Shown: positions 47,970-60,057, counted from the stretch's first letter. The stretch: 64,000 nt of DNA from Membranipora membranacea (GCA_914767715.1 OU612068.1:32240001-32304000); one strand, 5' to 3'. Translations and numbers: made by a program. Notes: generated from the letters alone by a model not told the origin.

Positions 47970-48052
47970 AGTAGACCGCAGCAGGATTTGAACATTAGGC
48001 TGCTTGTGCATTTGAGGGCAGGCCCTCCAACCAGCTGAGCTACCTACTACTG
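47970..48052 (-). mobile_element. tRNA-derived SINE head (minus strand)
   Basis: On the minus strand TAGCTCAGCTGG (48031-48042) matches the A box and TGTTCAAATCC (47984-47994) the B box of RNA polymerase III promoters, at tRNA-like spacing. An acceptor-like pairing AGTAGGT/GTCTACT is partly kept. The T arm does not pair well, so a functional tRNA is unlikely. Sequence continuing to about 47890 may be the SINE body. Confidence 0.65.
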
Positions 48053-48059
48053 CTAAAAG

Positions 48060-49740
48060 ACTTACTTTATCACCGATTCTGTTAGATTCGCCCTTTACCT
48101 ATCCCTAGTTATTTATTTATCTTTTTCTTAACAGAGCACTCACAAAACAATGATTTTTTTTCATGAAATATTGATTCAATATATATATATTTACGTCATA
48201 TATACAACAAAATATAGAGTCAGCAGTTCTGAATAAGCTGATATACTGACAGTACACATACAGGTTATATCTACGATTACTCTACTAACTACTAAATATA
48301 CCTCTCCCTATCAAATGTTTTCATAGTATACAAAAAAAGACTTGATGTTGTTCCTATTGGGTTAAACTAGCAAATGTGCTGACTTTGAAAAACTCAACCA
48401 ATGTGTGTCAAACCTACAAACTAGAGGTAATAATTTCCCTTTTGCGCTGCCGGGAGAAACACTTACATACACTGTTGCTGTAGGTCACTCCAAAAAACCT
48501 CTAGAACACCAAACTGATTGTAAATAATCTTACTTTATATATTCGACATACCTTGCAATGAATAGTCTGCTCTGCCTAAAGCTGCTACTGATATTTAACC
48601 TTCCAACTCTAGATTTTTATATGGAATAGCCAAATAACCACTTATATATATATATGTATATCAATGAAAATAACATCACAAAACTTAGCCTTAGCCCAAG
48701 TCCCAGCTTTGATGATCAGTAGATTAGCCTCAAAACCTGAAATTGGAGTATTTACCAGTCGATCGGTCGGTCGGTTTCAAGCTGTTGTTAAGGAGGTAGA
48801 GGAATGATTTATTGCCGTGGCATACTTCCATTTATCAAAATATAAAATTCATATTGAGGAATTCAGCCTGTACAATTTAAGTGCCGGTGCAAAAAATCGA
48901 AAACTATTAATATGCTTGCCACTGATTCCAGTGAAATCTACAAAATCACAAAAAAATTGAGTCTGATGCAACGCCATTGGCATTGGCAGGCTATAAGGCA
49001 AGATCAAAATAATGTCTGAACAAACATCGGGGGGGGGGGGGGGGGGGGGGTGTTCAGAAAAGGGTGGTGACATTGAGAGTTATCCCCACAACATATTTTC
49101 TTTGTGTTCATGGAGCTCAACCAGTACGGTGCACATCAGTCAATCTTAAAAAATAACGGCCATCTTCCCTTGAGTGTTTCATAGCTGTCTGAGCTAGTGA
49201 TGGTTCAAGGTATGAGGAGAGGGGACAAGAACCTGAACCACCTAGATTAACTCATTTCAGTCCAGTCTTGTGTCAGTACTGAACATAGGAAATCTAGTGC
49301 TGCGATTTAGGTTCCACAGATGCCAGATACTAGAAGTAGATGTTCAAATAGATGTATCAAGTTACCATTAGGGTATATAGCAATCACTAGAATAAGCTGC
49401 AGGCAGCGTAAACAAAAGAGAGCTATCAGTTATCAAGAAAGCAACAATAGCAACAAATGTTTTATCGGATACACTAAATCACGGCTGCAAAAAATGAAAG
49501 TTCACAAACCACACAAACTATGAGTCAGCTGAAAATTAGAAGAATGAAATTCCTGAAGATAGACTGAGAAACACATGGCAATATAGCAGGAAACAATGCC
49601 AGACTGGCATAATATAACAAACCCACTAAATAGGCATAAATCAAAGTATGACGAAATCTTTCCTAGAAAGATCTAGGGTTTATTTTTACAACGAAACTTG
49701 GATCTGAGCCCACCAAATGTCTTAAATGGGGCAAAAAATA
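48060..49740. other. Intergenic; upstream flank of sulfotransferase pseudogene
   Basis: No gene. The first part is duplicated at about 57690-58350. It contains a G homopolymer at about 49029-49050. Confidence 0.5.
49029..49050. repeat. Poly-G tract
   Basis: A run of about 22 G. A similar run (about 16 G at 58331) lies at the corresponding place of the duplicated segment. Confidence 0.9.
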
Positions 49741-49746
49741 GAATTC

Positions 49747-50008
49747 ATTGAAATTAGCTCTGTCCACAATCCAATTGAAACTCGGATCTTTATGCTTGTC
49801 AATCGACACTTCCATATGTTGCCTACTTGATCATGTAGAAAAATTTATAAAATATTTAAACAGGGCAAAAAATAGAATTCATTTTTTGCCCCTATTAAAT
49901 ATTTTATACATTTTTCTACATGATCAAATAGGCAACACGTGGAAGTGTCGATCGACAAGCATAAAGATCCGAGTTTGAATTGGATTGTGGACAGAGCTAA
50001 TTTTCAAT
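49747..50008. mobile_element. Long palindromic (foldback) element
   Basis: About 262 bp that is almost fully self-complementary about position 49877: the arm from ATTAGCTCTGTCCACAATCC to GGGCAAAAAAT is mirrored on the right. The centre is a short hairpin (GGGCAAAAAA/TTTTTTGCCC). A copy of the central phrase GGGCAAAAAATAGAATTCATT also occurs just left of the palindrome (about 49731). No coding capacity; a MITE/foldback type element. Confidence 0.88.
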
Positions 50009-50072
50009 AGTAAGTAATTTATATATAATATGGTTATTGAAGAAAATCAATCGCAACTCTAATAAATTAATA

Positions 50073-50073
50073 G

Positions 50074-50132
<59 letters not shown>
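50073..50132. repeat. (GTT)n microsatellite
   Basis: Twenty uninterrupted GTT units, just after the long palindrome. Confidence 0.97.
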
Positions 50133-51252
50133 AATTTCTCTGTGAAAAGACAGTGATCTATATTACTGAGAGTTCCTAAAAATACACTTGATAATCTACA
50201 GGAGTAAGTGGTGATTAATTGTTACTATAACACCACCCTGTAACAGGTTCAGCTTCATTTCTAATGATTTCTGACTCGCAAGAAATAAGAAAGAAAATAT
50301 CTACAGTCAGTAGTGACTTTGTGGTGCAAGAGTTTCCTCTCAAATTCACTAAGAGTTTTCTCTTAGAGCAAGGCACTGGGGTCTTAACCGGTTATGGACA
50401 AAAACGTTTCTTTGAACGGCTTGGAGACACATTATTCTCCTGAGTCCAAGAAAAGTCAGACACAACAACAACAACCCCTATTAAGTTTGCCTTGTGTGGT
50501 AGTTGGAACCAGCTTTTAGTCACTAGAAGTCGTAGTTCAAATACATCGTAAGGACTTACCAGTCGACATCACGCTCTTAATAGGTTTCAGTTGTCTCATC
50601 TTGTTTTCAGTGATCAGAGGAGAGGGACGATTTCATAACCGAGGTTTTACATTAATACTTCCTTCCCTCATACTTGTCAAGAAGTACATAAATAAGTCCA
50701 CAAGACGATGTCTTTGAGGACTCAAGGCAAAAGCTATATATATATATATATATATATATAAATATATTCCATGTTTATTCTGGAGAAGAATAAGTCCTTA
50801 GGACTTGTACCCAGAAAACAGAAAAAAAAATTGATAAAATATGGTGTAGAATTAAAAAGACATGTAACTAAAAATCAAGAACAATGACAGGTAAAATTAC
50901 AAACTACACACAGGCATTAATTAGCAGTAAAACGTTACACAAGTTAATAAACAATAGCTAGGAAAAGAAATTTAGAGCAATGCAGCAGTAGGCTGAAATG
51001 AAATGATAACAACTGACTCATTAATTGAGAAGTTTGAGGACGTGGCTCCGAGTATGGAGTGTGAAAGTAGACTATATAGGTTAGGGTTGAAAAACACGTA
51101 TTCATACCTTAAATTGAAAGAGAACTAGATCTAAACAATACCTGGCTCCAGTGTAACCTCTGATGTACAATGTTTTGTTTATTGAAATACTTGCAATGAG
51201 TAGCCTGCGCTACCTTTGCTGCTGCTCTAACTATCCATTAATATGAAGTCTG

Positions 51253-51266
51253 GGGGGGGGGGGGGA
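51253..51266. repeat. Poly-G tract
   Basis: Run of about 14 G close to the beginning of duplication unit B. Confidence 0.9.
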
Positions 51267-52140
51267 GCAACATAAACACAATACTAACCTCTGCATTGGT
51301 AATTAGTTGGTTTAGTGAAAAGTGAAACCAGTGGTGTTTGCAATAATTTCTGTAATCTGATTACCACATGGAGCCGCCGGCAGTGCATCTCTAGGCGGTA
51401 GTAACAAGCATACACATGATACGGCTGATCTAGGCAGTAATTGTAAATCTCACCCGCATGAACTAGCTCTTCACTTTTTTTTTTGTTTATTCATAGAATC
51501 ATATGATTTGAGGCATCAAAGCCAATATATATGGTTATGTTTTCTATCCCACAGAGTACAGGAGTTGACAATAATAAATGTCCTGAGATATGGGAGATAT
51601 ATGATAAATTCAGATTGGTTGTTGACATTACCGGGCAATATATCGATGATCGTTGAATTATTCACGATTGCTCTAACTTTTATCCTGCTTGACAGGTTTC
51701 ACTACTCCCCAAACTCTAAGTATATTTAGTCTCAGTCTGCTCTCTGTATTACGTCTAGACTCAGGGGATCCTGTGTCAAGAATCTACCTTTCCGGCGTTG
51801 ACTTTATTGGGGCTTCGGATGTCATCAAATCTTTACCATTTGGCAACTTAACACTGTTAAATACCTGGATTGTTTATACATCAATGTATTGACTCTCTCC
51901 GATCCCTTAACCTATCATGTCATATATCTTAATTTAGATATTTTGGTGTTTTCTTATACCCCAACCAGTAGAATGGTGAAATCCCGTCATAATGGCAACA
52001 ACCAGTATCAGGATTATCCTTAAGGTACAAGGCGTGGATGGTTCTCTCTGGTATGGCCCGGCGCATTGATACACAATATCCCCCACCACTAGAGGGAACA
52101 AAATTGCTCTAATATTTATTCTCATCTCACCTAGTCCGCC

Positions 52141-52240
52141 GTGTTTAGGGATGGGTGGCCGTGTTCAGAGATGGGTGGCCGTGTTCAGGGATGGGTGGCC
52201 GTGTTCAGGGATGGGTGGCCGTGTTCAGGGATGGGTGGCC
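52141..52240. repeat. 20-bp tandem array, five units
   Basis: Five units of GTGTTCAGGGATGGGTGGCC, nearly identical, so probably a recent expansion. Confidence 0.97.
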
Positions 52241-53304
52241 GTCCAATATTTAGCTATATTGCTAATACTAGCACTAGCGGCTTCAAATAAACGTGTAAAT
52301 ACTTGTCAATAAAGATTCATTCTCTATCAGCCATAAACCACTGGAAAATGATTATTTATTATTATTCTTTCATTTAATGGTTGGTGAGGTGACCTGATCA
52401 TTTCTAATTGTTGATGGTGTTATCGAACCAGGTTATGCCCTGTGATTGTTTTATGACACGTAATGGCGTGTTTGATTATGTTCTTGGGTCTCAGACATTT
52501 AAGATGTAAGATAAATATACGGATAATTGAATTGTTGAGCAATGAGGTGAAAGAAAATACATGTTTTCCATTTAGATACTTCTAAGCATCTCACCAACTA
52601 TTGGACCTGTGACATCCAAAGTGTCCTTGGTCCAAAAAATCAGTCCAAACCATCACTGTCTATCTACTCTGTAAAAGTGGCCCTGACTTTGACTGTTTCT
52701 GATTAATTTGTTGGTGATGGTTGCAGCTAGGAGTTATGTTCTTGAATAAGTATACACAATTGTACCTCACATTGAGAAATGGACATCAGTCAGGTTTTAG
52801 TGGACACAATCACCGTTATTGTAATGTCCCATCATCAGACACCTAAGGGTGCTCAATAGTGGAATGTCACAATTGAAGCAATTAAAGTCACCAAAATTGT
52901 AATATTATATGTTTACCAAGCAATGACAACTCGGACTTCATAAAGACCATTTTTTCTTTTAGGTGTTGTAGATTCAGTTATATTGTTGTACATAAACATA
53001 AATATAAATAAACATCACATTTCTTTCTGTAGAAGTGCATCTCTGCAATAAAGACTCAGTCTGATTTTAATATGAGGAAAGTTTGGAACTAGAAGAGTTT
53101 TAATCTGAGCGGTGCCATTAGATGGAGAAGAATAAAAAAAACACTCATAAGTTCATGTTAAGATTATATTTCTATAAGATATTACACCCGCTTGTATGAA
53201 TCGGAAAGTGTCAATTTTTTTATGTAGAATACAATGTCAGTAAACTATGAGCAGACTGTCACATATACTTAATATTAATTAACTTTATGGTCTGTAATCA
53301 CTTT

Positions 53305-56300
53305 CTAATACCGGAATGGGATGTCTTTGCCTACAGCCCACCTGTCCAGGAAAGCATCAAATAGCTCATTATCGGCAACAGTAAAATGGTTCTTCCAATC
53401 TCCGATATCTCCTATAAACAGAGAGCAGAATAACAATCCTTATTTTGTAGCATACTGATGAGATGGCAGCATAAATTATATGACTGAATAATACAAGGTT
53501 GTGTCTTTGTGGATGAACGTAAATGACAGCAAGCAACACACAATATCGCCACGAGGAGTTGTAGCAGTTAATTGCGCAGCATTGTTGAAGCAACATTTCA
53601 ATGTTCTGCTGGTGTTTTGCTATAGTGATATCTTCTTACCTTTTCTGTAAATGGAATGAGGAATTTCAGGTGATACCTCTTTCTCCGAAGGAGTCTCTCC
53701 TTTTCCCTTCTTCTATAAAATGGGACAAAATAGTTTAGTTTTGCAGGAAATGTCATCAAAATCATGGAAATAAAACCATCAGGTTCTCAAGTAATTATTC
53801 CCATTTCTGAATGTCTTTTTTTTTAAACCACTGCAAACAGATTTAAATTGTTTTTACCATTTGTTTTACGTGCTCCATCATTCTTTTACTGCTTTCCCAC
53901 TTTCCTTCTTTCATGGTGGCAAAATTGGTGGCCTCGGCTATTTCTTTCACCAATTCCGGACTTCTATTTAATCCCATAAATTCATTAACTTCCTGAATGA
54001 TTCTAGCTGGTTCCTTCAAACATAAGGACAAAAAGTTAGAATGGGTAATTTGAGAATTCAAAGGATTGTGAAGGGTATCTTTATTCACGTCACATCACAT
54101 CATATGGCCATCATATCATATCCATATCATGATGAAGAAACAATACTCTTAGAATAAGTTGACTGTTAGCTCTGAAAACAGAACTCACTCTCTTAATGTC
54201 CTCAAAGTACACAAGTAGAAGATTGGGTTCATCTCTCAGTGACCACATATACTCCACATAGTCAAAGTATCTACCATAAGGTTGATCTTTATCGAATAAA
54301 AATCCGCGCAGGAAAGCCGAGAAGGTCATCTTAGCCATAATCTCTTCCTTTGTCTTTTCATCCACCTCCATCAGTGGTGCCTGTATGGTAAAAATTAAAT
54401 ATATCCTGCAGAATCCGAAACAATGTCAAATAACGTGCGTCTGTGCTGGAAACAAACTAAATCATCAGCATTATATTTTAACTATAATATTAAACTTGCT
54501 TTTAGTAATACACTAATGCTATGATCTAAAAAATAATTCCGAGGGGACTGAGGAAGCATAGAGATCTCCTTGATTTAAAGCATACTAAGCACCTATTAAT
54601 CCTCACGTGTTTAAGCTGCATAAAATGACTCTTCATGTGTATAAAGTTCATTATACTCAAAGGGCTTACCAGTTTTTTTGTATGAAAGTAAAATGAGACG
54701 ACTGTATCTTTTGGGTTCCGCAATACTGCAAAAATAGACACATTGTCCGATCAACAAACTGTTTTGAGTGCTGGGAAAGGAGCCAGTCAGTTACAGTTTA
54801 CCCTGTACGGATATGATATTATGATCATCATATCGCAATATCAGTAAAGACTTGATATGTACTGTTCATTCAGAGAGAAATGAGCATCTAGAATTGTCCA
54901 CCCTTGTAAGAAAAGAAGGCTACTGCCTATATTTTCAACATTGGGTAATATGTTTGATTCATCACTGATTATATATTAATGCTTTGGTCGTGTTGAAACT
55001 CAGATATTGTCAAAATTTCTCAAAAGAGAAAAGGAAACAAATTTACCGAGAACAGTTTTCTTTCCAGCGAAATGTTTTGGTAGCACATCAATTCTGTAAT
55101 GTGTATTGAGAACTCGTGGAGGTGGTATTATTTCATTGCTCTTGGTGACTGGAAATAGGTCCATCATACAGACAGCTTTAGAATCCTTAATATATTCTGC
55201 AGATTCACGGATCAGCATCATCATAATCTCCCACATGAAATGTGTACCTGAAGTAGAGAGTTGTTGGTTACTAGGCCTACAACTGTTAACCTCATGATAT
55301 ATTGGATGAACGAGAAAAACTCCTTGCTTGGTTAGCATCATATGAGAACTTCAGGTAGCTATCAATTTATGGGTAATTTATTATTGGTTTGTCCTGATTT
55401 TTGACACAGCATGTGCATTGTTTACATAACAAGACCAAGCTTCAGTGTGTTTCAACTTCATTAGGATCAAGAGTTCAAGACACCCAGTCAATACAAACCC
55501 AAATTACAAAATTAACATTTCAATATGGTTTTAACTAAGGCGACAGGGAAATGATAGACGACACATTTATTTCGATGGTAAGGAATTGATGAAATATATG
55601 TTTTTCAATGATGAAATTATGACAATATCATACGCTGACTCTTGACATCTCCAAGCCTCAACTAATCTTGACCTCATTGACTAGAAGTACTTGATAATCA
55701 CTATGTTTCCATATATCCACTTGACTGACAGGCTTTTTTAGGGCCAATTGATGCATGGGATTAGCATATAGGTTAACTTCCAATGCATTGGCAGCATTTC
55801 TTCATTCGTTTACAGGAACTGTTTTGATTGGCAACATCGGAGTAAGGCGCGTAGATGATAGATAGCACGCTTAGAACAATAGATTAGATGCGGGAGGCTG
55901 CGGCCAGGGAGTTACAAAGTTTCAAAGTTTCAAAGTTTCAAACTCCTTGCTGCGGCAGACCTCTTTACATGTTTTTGATCATTATGAAAATGTTTAGCAT
56001 TCATCATTGGACATGGGAGTTGACCACCCATTGGACATGGGAGTTGACCACCCATTGGACATGGGAGTTGACCACCCATTCGAAGCATGGGACCATAGTG
56101 AATGGAGAATTACCCAGGATAATGAATCATCCGCCCTCAAACACATAACCTGTATCTAGAAAAGTGGGTGTGTTTTTAAGAGTTGCCTACGTAATGGCGT
56201 CTTTACTCGCCATTTTTTGGGTAGGTTGCGAGCAAAAAATCTTCATCATTCCATTTGTATTCATTCATGGCCTGTCTAACAACTTCAACAGACTTCACAT

Positions 56301-56421
56301 CAGAAGACATGGTGACGGCAGCGACCTTTACTGAGTTGTCATCATTAGTGAAATACTGGCCAGTGAACTCCCCATTTGTTGGAGATTTGAAGAACCCAGT
56401 GTCATTGCCTAGTTGATCCAT
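53305..56421 (-). CDS. Cytosolic sulfotransferase (SULT family)
   Basis: Transfers sulfate from PAPS to small acceptors. Exons in transcription order: 56211-56421, 55047-55247, 54670-54725, 54189-54380, 53858-54013, 53640-53712, 53305-53411; sum 332 codons including stop (331 aa; typical SULTs are about 285-300). PAPS motifs: LLATYPKNGT (about 65-72), VLRNPKDTVVSFY (about 138-150) and RKGDIGDWKNHFT (about 296-308). The catalytic His is H120 in LNTHYRIDVLP. The N terminus is longer than usual and acidic; exon 6 is a charged insert (KKGKGETPSEKEV). The ATG chosen (MDQLGNDTGFF) is the first after an acceptor at 56444-56445; a 5' UTR exon is expected. Intron 1 has a GC donor (AATG|GCGAGT), confirmed by phase and by the GT in the pseudogene copy. 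The acceptor substrate cannot be predicted. Confidence 0.93.
56005..56076. repeat. 24-bp tandem repeat, three units
   Basis: Three identical units beginning CATTGGACATGGGAGTTG, in sulfotransferase intron 1. A small TTTCAAAG run at about 55919-55942 lies beside it. Confidence 0.95.
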
Positions 56422-56828
56422 GTCTGAGTTCTCTTGTTGTGTAGCTGTCAAAATAAAGTTTTGTAATCTAAAGCAATCTTGTCTAGGTAAAACTCCTTGG
56501 TTGTATAATGACCTTTTCTATTTGGAGGACAGGATAATGTTTTTAAACAGGCAAAAAAGAAATTGTGAAGGGAATCGCATACACCTGTTTATTCCAGTGT
56601 TATACATTTCAAGACAACTTTATCACAAATTTGAAGTTAGCTTTGCCCTAACCAAATATTGAGTTAGCAGATTAGAAGAATCTGATAGGAGCTGTTTAAC
56701 TGGTACTGGCAGCCTAATGAACACATACTGGTTATACATTTATGATTACTAAACTCACTACTAACTATATATCTCCAAATTAAAAGCTTTCTATTCTCTT
56801 ATGATGAATGAAAAACAAAACCCAATCA

Positions 56829-57073
56829 GGGGGGTCTTTCAATTAGAAAGAGCAATGCATTAATAAAGCAAGTTATCACTATCATATCGCTCAAAATTAT
56901 CACTCACTTGGTCTTTCAATTAGACAAAATCGCTCTCAAATTGCTCACTCAGGATGTATATAGTTCCATCGTTGAGTGAGCAATCTGAAAGCGAGAGCTC
57001 TTGCAGGTATCGCTCCCTCAGTGAGTGAGCGATCAGATTGCGATTTTGGCTGTTTCTAGTTGAAAGACCCCCC
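56829..57073 (+). mobile_element. Foldback/MITE family F1, copy 1
   Basis: 245 bp with inverted ends GGGGGGTCTTTCAATTAGAA / GTTGAAAGACCCCCC. Inside are further self-complementary parts such as CACTCAGTGAG-like CTCCCTCAGTGAGTGAGCG. No reading frame. It lies in duplication unit B, upstream of the sulfotransferase, and is absent at the corresponding place of unit A. Confidence 0.92.
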
Positions 57074-57442
57074 AGAATCACACCCATACTTTCAGAAATA
57101 TTCACATCAGTAATGGACCGGCAATCATTTGCAAAACTAATGTACCCATTTAACACACGACATCTAGAACAAGAACAAGTGTGTTCCCTTTGTGAATGCG
57201 GATGAGTACCTATAAAGCTGTGTATCAAGCCGCCGCACCTCGATAGCTGACTTTAGCAATAGCATGCTGCACGAAGGAAACAAACTTGTGCTATATGTCT
57301 ATATCAGGGAAACCAGTTAAAACAGTGTCTATGCAGTAAAAACAAAATGCTGGGTTCCTTCATATATTTTGGTATTAAATTGTGGTTTGATACTTCCTGT
57401 TATTGTTAAAGACACTCCGTTTTTCTCAAAAATCAAAGTGAG

Positions 57443-57633
57443 AACACCTCCAGCCTTAGGTACCCTGAGAACACCTCCAGCCTTAGGTACCCTGAGAACA
57501 CCTCCAGCCTTAGGTACCCTGAGCCTCCAGCCTTAGGTACCCTGAGCCTCAACACCTCCAGCCTTAGGTACCCTGAGCCTCAACACCTCCAGCCTTAGGT
57601 ACCCTGAGCCTCCAGCCTTAGGAACCCTGAGCC
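57443..57633. repeat. Variable minisatellite (CCAGCCTTAGGTACCCTGAG)
   Basis: About eight copies of a core CCAGCCTTAGGTACCCTGAG, separated by either AACACCT or CCT-type spacers, so unit length switches between about 27 and 20-30 bp. The core is conserved while the spacers vary. Confidence 0.93.
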
Positions 57634-58327
57634 TCATTTCGAGCTTTTTTTCGTAGCATTCAGAAGAGGACGTGATTGTTGCTGTACACCTGGGGTTAAA
57701 CTAGCAAATGAGTGTCAAAAAATGGCTAGTGTCAAATCTACAAACTAGGAGAGGTATTAATTCCCCTTCTGCGTCACCGGGACATTGCCGGGACAGTGTT
57801 GCTGTAGGACACTCTAAAAAAACCTCCAGGACACTAAACTGCTTGAATATTGAATATTGAATATTTGTATATTGAACAAACCTTGCAATGAATAGTCTGC
57901 TCTGCTATAAGCTGCTACTCTCTGTAAATCTAAATTTATAACTGATATTTAACCTTCCAAGTTCCAACTCTTCATTTATATCGGGTGGCCTATGACATAA
58001 TCACAGCCTGAGCACCAGCATCGGTTATCAGTAGATTAGCCTCAAAACTTAAAATTGACACATTTATTAGGGGGTCGGTTTCAAACTGTTGTTGAGGAGA
58101 GAGATGTTTGATCTATTGCCTACAATTGATCTGTCATCATCATTATGATTCCAATATAGTGCTTGCTTCCACGATCTATTTCATCACATTCATCATACCC
58201 TTATTGCGTACTCAGTTCTTGTTTGGTCCATAGACATAACATTTTGTCATGCCCCATTCACTCAACTCAACAGAGATTGCATGCTGTTACCCGGTCATTC
58301 AAAGGGTCAAAGTATGGGACAAATGAG

Positions 58328-58346
58328 AATGGGGGGGGGGGGGGGG
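58328..58346. repeat. Poly-G tract
   Basis: Run of about 16 G near the end of duplication unit B, matching the poly-G at 49029 in unit A. Confidence 0.9.
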
Positions 58347-58349
58347 TGT

Positions 58350-59160
58350 GTGATTACCTTGATAGCTTAACATTGCCCTACAAACCTATACGGTGCTCAA
58401 TCTAAAAATAGAATATGTCAAAATTTGTTTCGGAGAATAGTGATTACCAATGTTGACACAAAATTCAAAGTTTTGAATTTTGTTCTAATGGAGGATTTTG
58501 GTGCTGTGGAGCCGAGACAAATTGCGGCCAAGTCTCTCTAGCCTAGAGGGTTAATAAAGAGCTACATTAAGATATGGGACTTCCCGCTTAATTTACTGAA
58601 TATTGAAGTTTGGCTGTTTTCAAGACGAAGAAATGATTCGGTCAGTTCTATAGAATATCTAGAGAATATCACACTCAGTTAGTATCAAACCTTCGCCAAA
58701 TGCTGGCTCAGTTCTTCATATTTAGGTTTGGTTAAGAATATATGCTGAAGATGACAGTTTTTTTAAAATTGAAGATCGCTCTATTTTCCCCGAAGAAATT
58801 GATGACAGCTTCGTGCGTAGGGAGCCCATGATATGACAAGTAGCATCTTTTTCATATCATGACTGGCAAATCGATAGCATATATTTCCATATCATGCTTG
58901 ACCCATTCCCTGAACCCTATTATAGATAGGCAAGATTTATCCTGTTAGGTTAAAGAATAATGATGAAATTATCTAGTTTGTTGCAAGGCCATACATCAGG
59001 CAAATTCATCACGGATATGGATATTTTTAACCCAACCACCGACCAATGAACTCCCTTCATTGCACTGACATTGGTCGGTTGATTGATTTGGTTGATCTTT
59101 ATGACGATGTCATCACTGAGGTATATATAAATTAATAAATATTATTCTATATCAATTGAT
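58350..59160. other. Intergenic, no gene seen
   Basis: AT-rich single-copy-looking sequence without coding signal. Confidence 0.4.
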
Positions 59161-59169
59161 GTCAGCAAC

Positions 59170-59420
59170 TGTTCCCGAGCTGTCATTCACCAGATCTTCT
59201 TTGGTCTACCACGTCTCCTTCTCCCCACAGGTGGCCAACCCAAACTGATGTGTGGGATGGAGCCCTGCCTTCTCAGAGTGGGCCCCGGGTCATGCCATCA
59301 TCTAACTTCAATCACCTGAAACACTGGGTGCTGTCAAATCATTCTGTACACTTCCACATTGGATGTCTTTGTCCATCGGTACAGCTTTAAAATCTGACGA
59401 CAGCAGTCTAGGTGGAAGAC
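59170..59420 (-). pseudogene. LINE 3'-end fragment
   Basis: The minus strand reads, with stops and a frame break, CCRQILKLYRWTKTSNVEVY and GRRRRGRPKKIW. This parallels [20 protein letters not shown] and [12 protein letters not shown] of the LINE in OTC intron 1, so it is a second, shorter copy of a related element, limited to the C-terminal tail. Confidence 0.75.
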
Positions 59421-59810
59421 TGCGAGTCTGATGGGTAACAGTGTAGTGTAATAATAGTAATTTGGGTCAGTATAGATAATTTGGTGGACTCCGCATGCTA
59501 AAAACAAATGGGTGCTGCATATTGATAATGTTTTTGTTAAATCAAGAATTTAGAGCATAGTTTTCACGCTGCTGTTATTCCACCAACCATCAACAGAGAG
59601 CGATATTTGGTAAACGCTGACAGAATATCGGCAGAATTAATTTTTGTATCTATCCATTCATGTGGAGATAATATACATTGATCAAGACAACAAACAATTT
59701 TATCAATAACAACGCAGACTTTTATTTTGATAACTGCAAAAACACCGCCCTTCGAAATTACTAGCATTGACTATGAATTTGAAGCTACATCAGGAACACA
59801 GAGGGAGCCA

Positions 59811-60057
59811 GGGGGGTCTTTCAATTAGAAGCAGCCAAAATCGCAATCTGATCGCTCACTCAGTGAGTGAGTGATACCTGCTAGGGGTCTCGCTTTCGGA
59901 TTTCTCAGTCACTTGATGGAACTATATACATTCTGAGTGAGCGATTTGGGAACGATTTTGTCTAATTGAAAGACCGCAAGGGAGTGATAATTTTGAGCGA
60001 TGTGATAGTGATAACTTGCTTTAGAAAGGATCACTCTTTCTAATTGAAAGACCCCCC
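59811..60057 (-). mobile_element. Foldback/MITE family F1, copy 2 (inverted)
   Basis: 247 bp with ends GGGGGGTCTTTCAATTAGAA / TAATTGAAAGACCCCCC; the interior is the reverse complement of copies 1 and 3. Contains CGCTCACTCAGTGAGTGAG, itself a palindrome. Confidence 0.93.

Larger units (their letters stand above)
44930..48840. repeat. Segmental duplication unit A (with sulfotransferase pseudogene)
   Basis: Alternating with insertions and deletions, this segment matches unit B (about 51500-58140) in the same orientation: the stretch CTATCCCACAGAGTACAGG (44990 and 51546), CTGTAGAAGTGCATCTCTGC (45295 and 53025), all shared sulfotransferase exons, and GGTTAAACTAGCAAATG (48360 and 57693). Confidence 0.8.
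50133..53304. other. Intergenic between sulfotransferase copies
   Basis: No gene seen. It includes a TA run (about 50737-50760), a poly-G run (51253-51266), the start of duplication unit B (about 51500) and the 20-bp array at 52141-52240. Confidence 0.5.
51500..58140. repeat. Segmental duplication unit B (with intact sulfotransferase)
   Basis: Partner of 44930-48840, same orientation. It is longer because of extra sequence at about 51700-52900 and in the 55300-56150 intron, and because of insertions such as the foldback element at 56829-57073 that unit A lacks. Confidence 0.8.

Noticed and set aside
47975-48050. Functional tRNA gene
   Set aside because: A and B boxes are present but the T arm and part of the acceptor stem do not pair; SINE head preferred.
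55106-55297. Plus-strand 63-codon frame, also seen at 47069-47257
   Set aside because: Antisense of sulfotransferase exon 2 in both copies; the conservation is due to the real exon on the minus strand.
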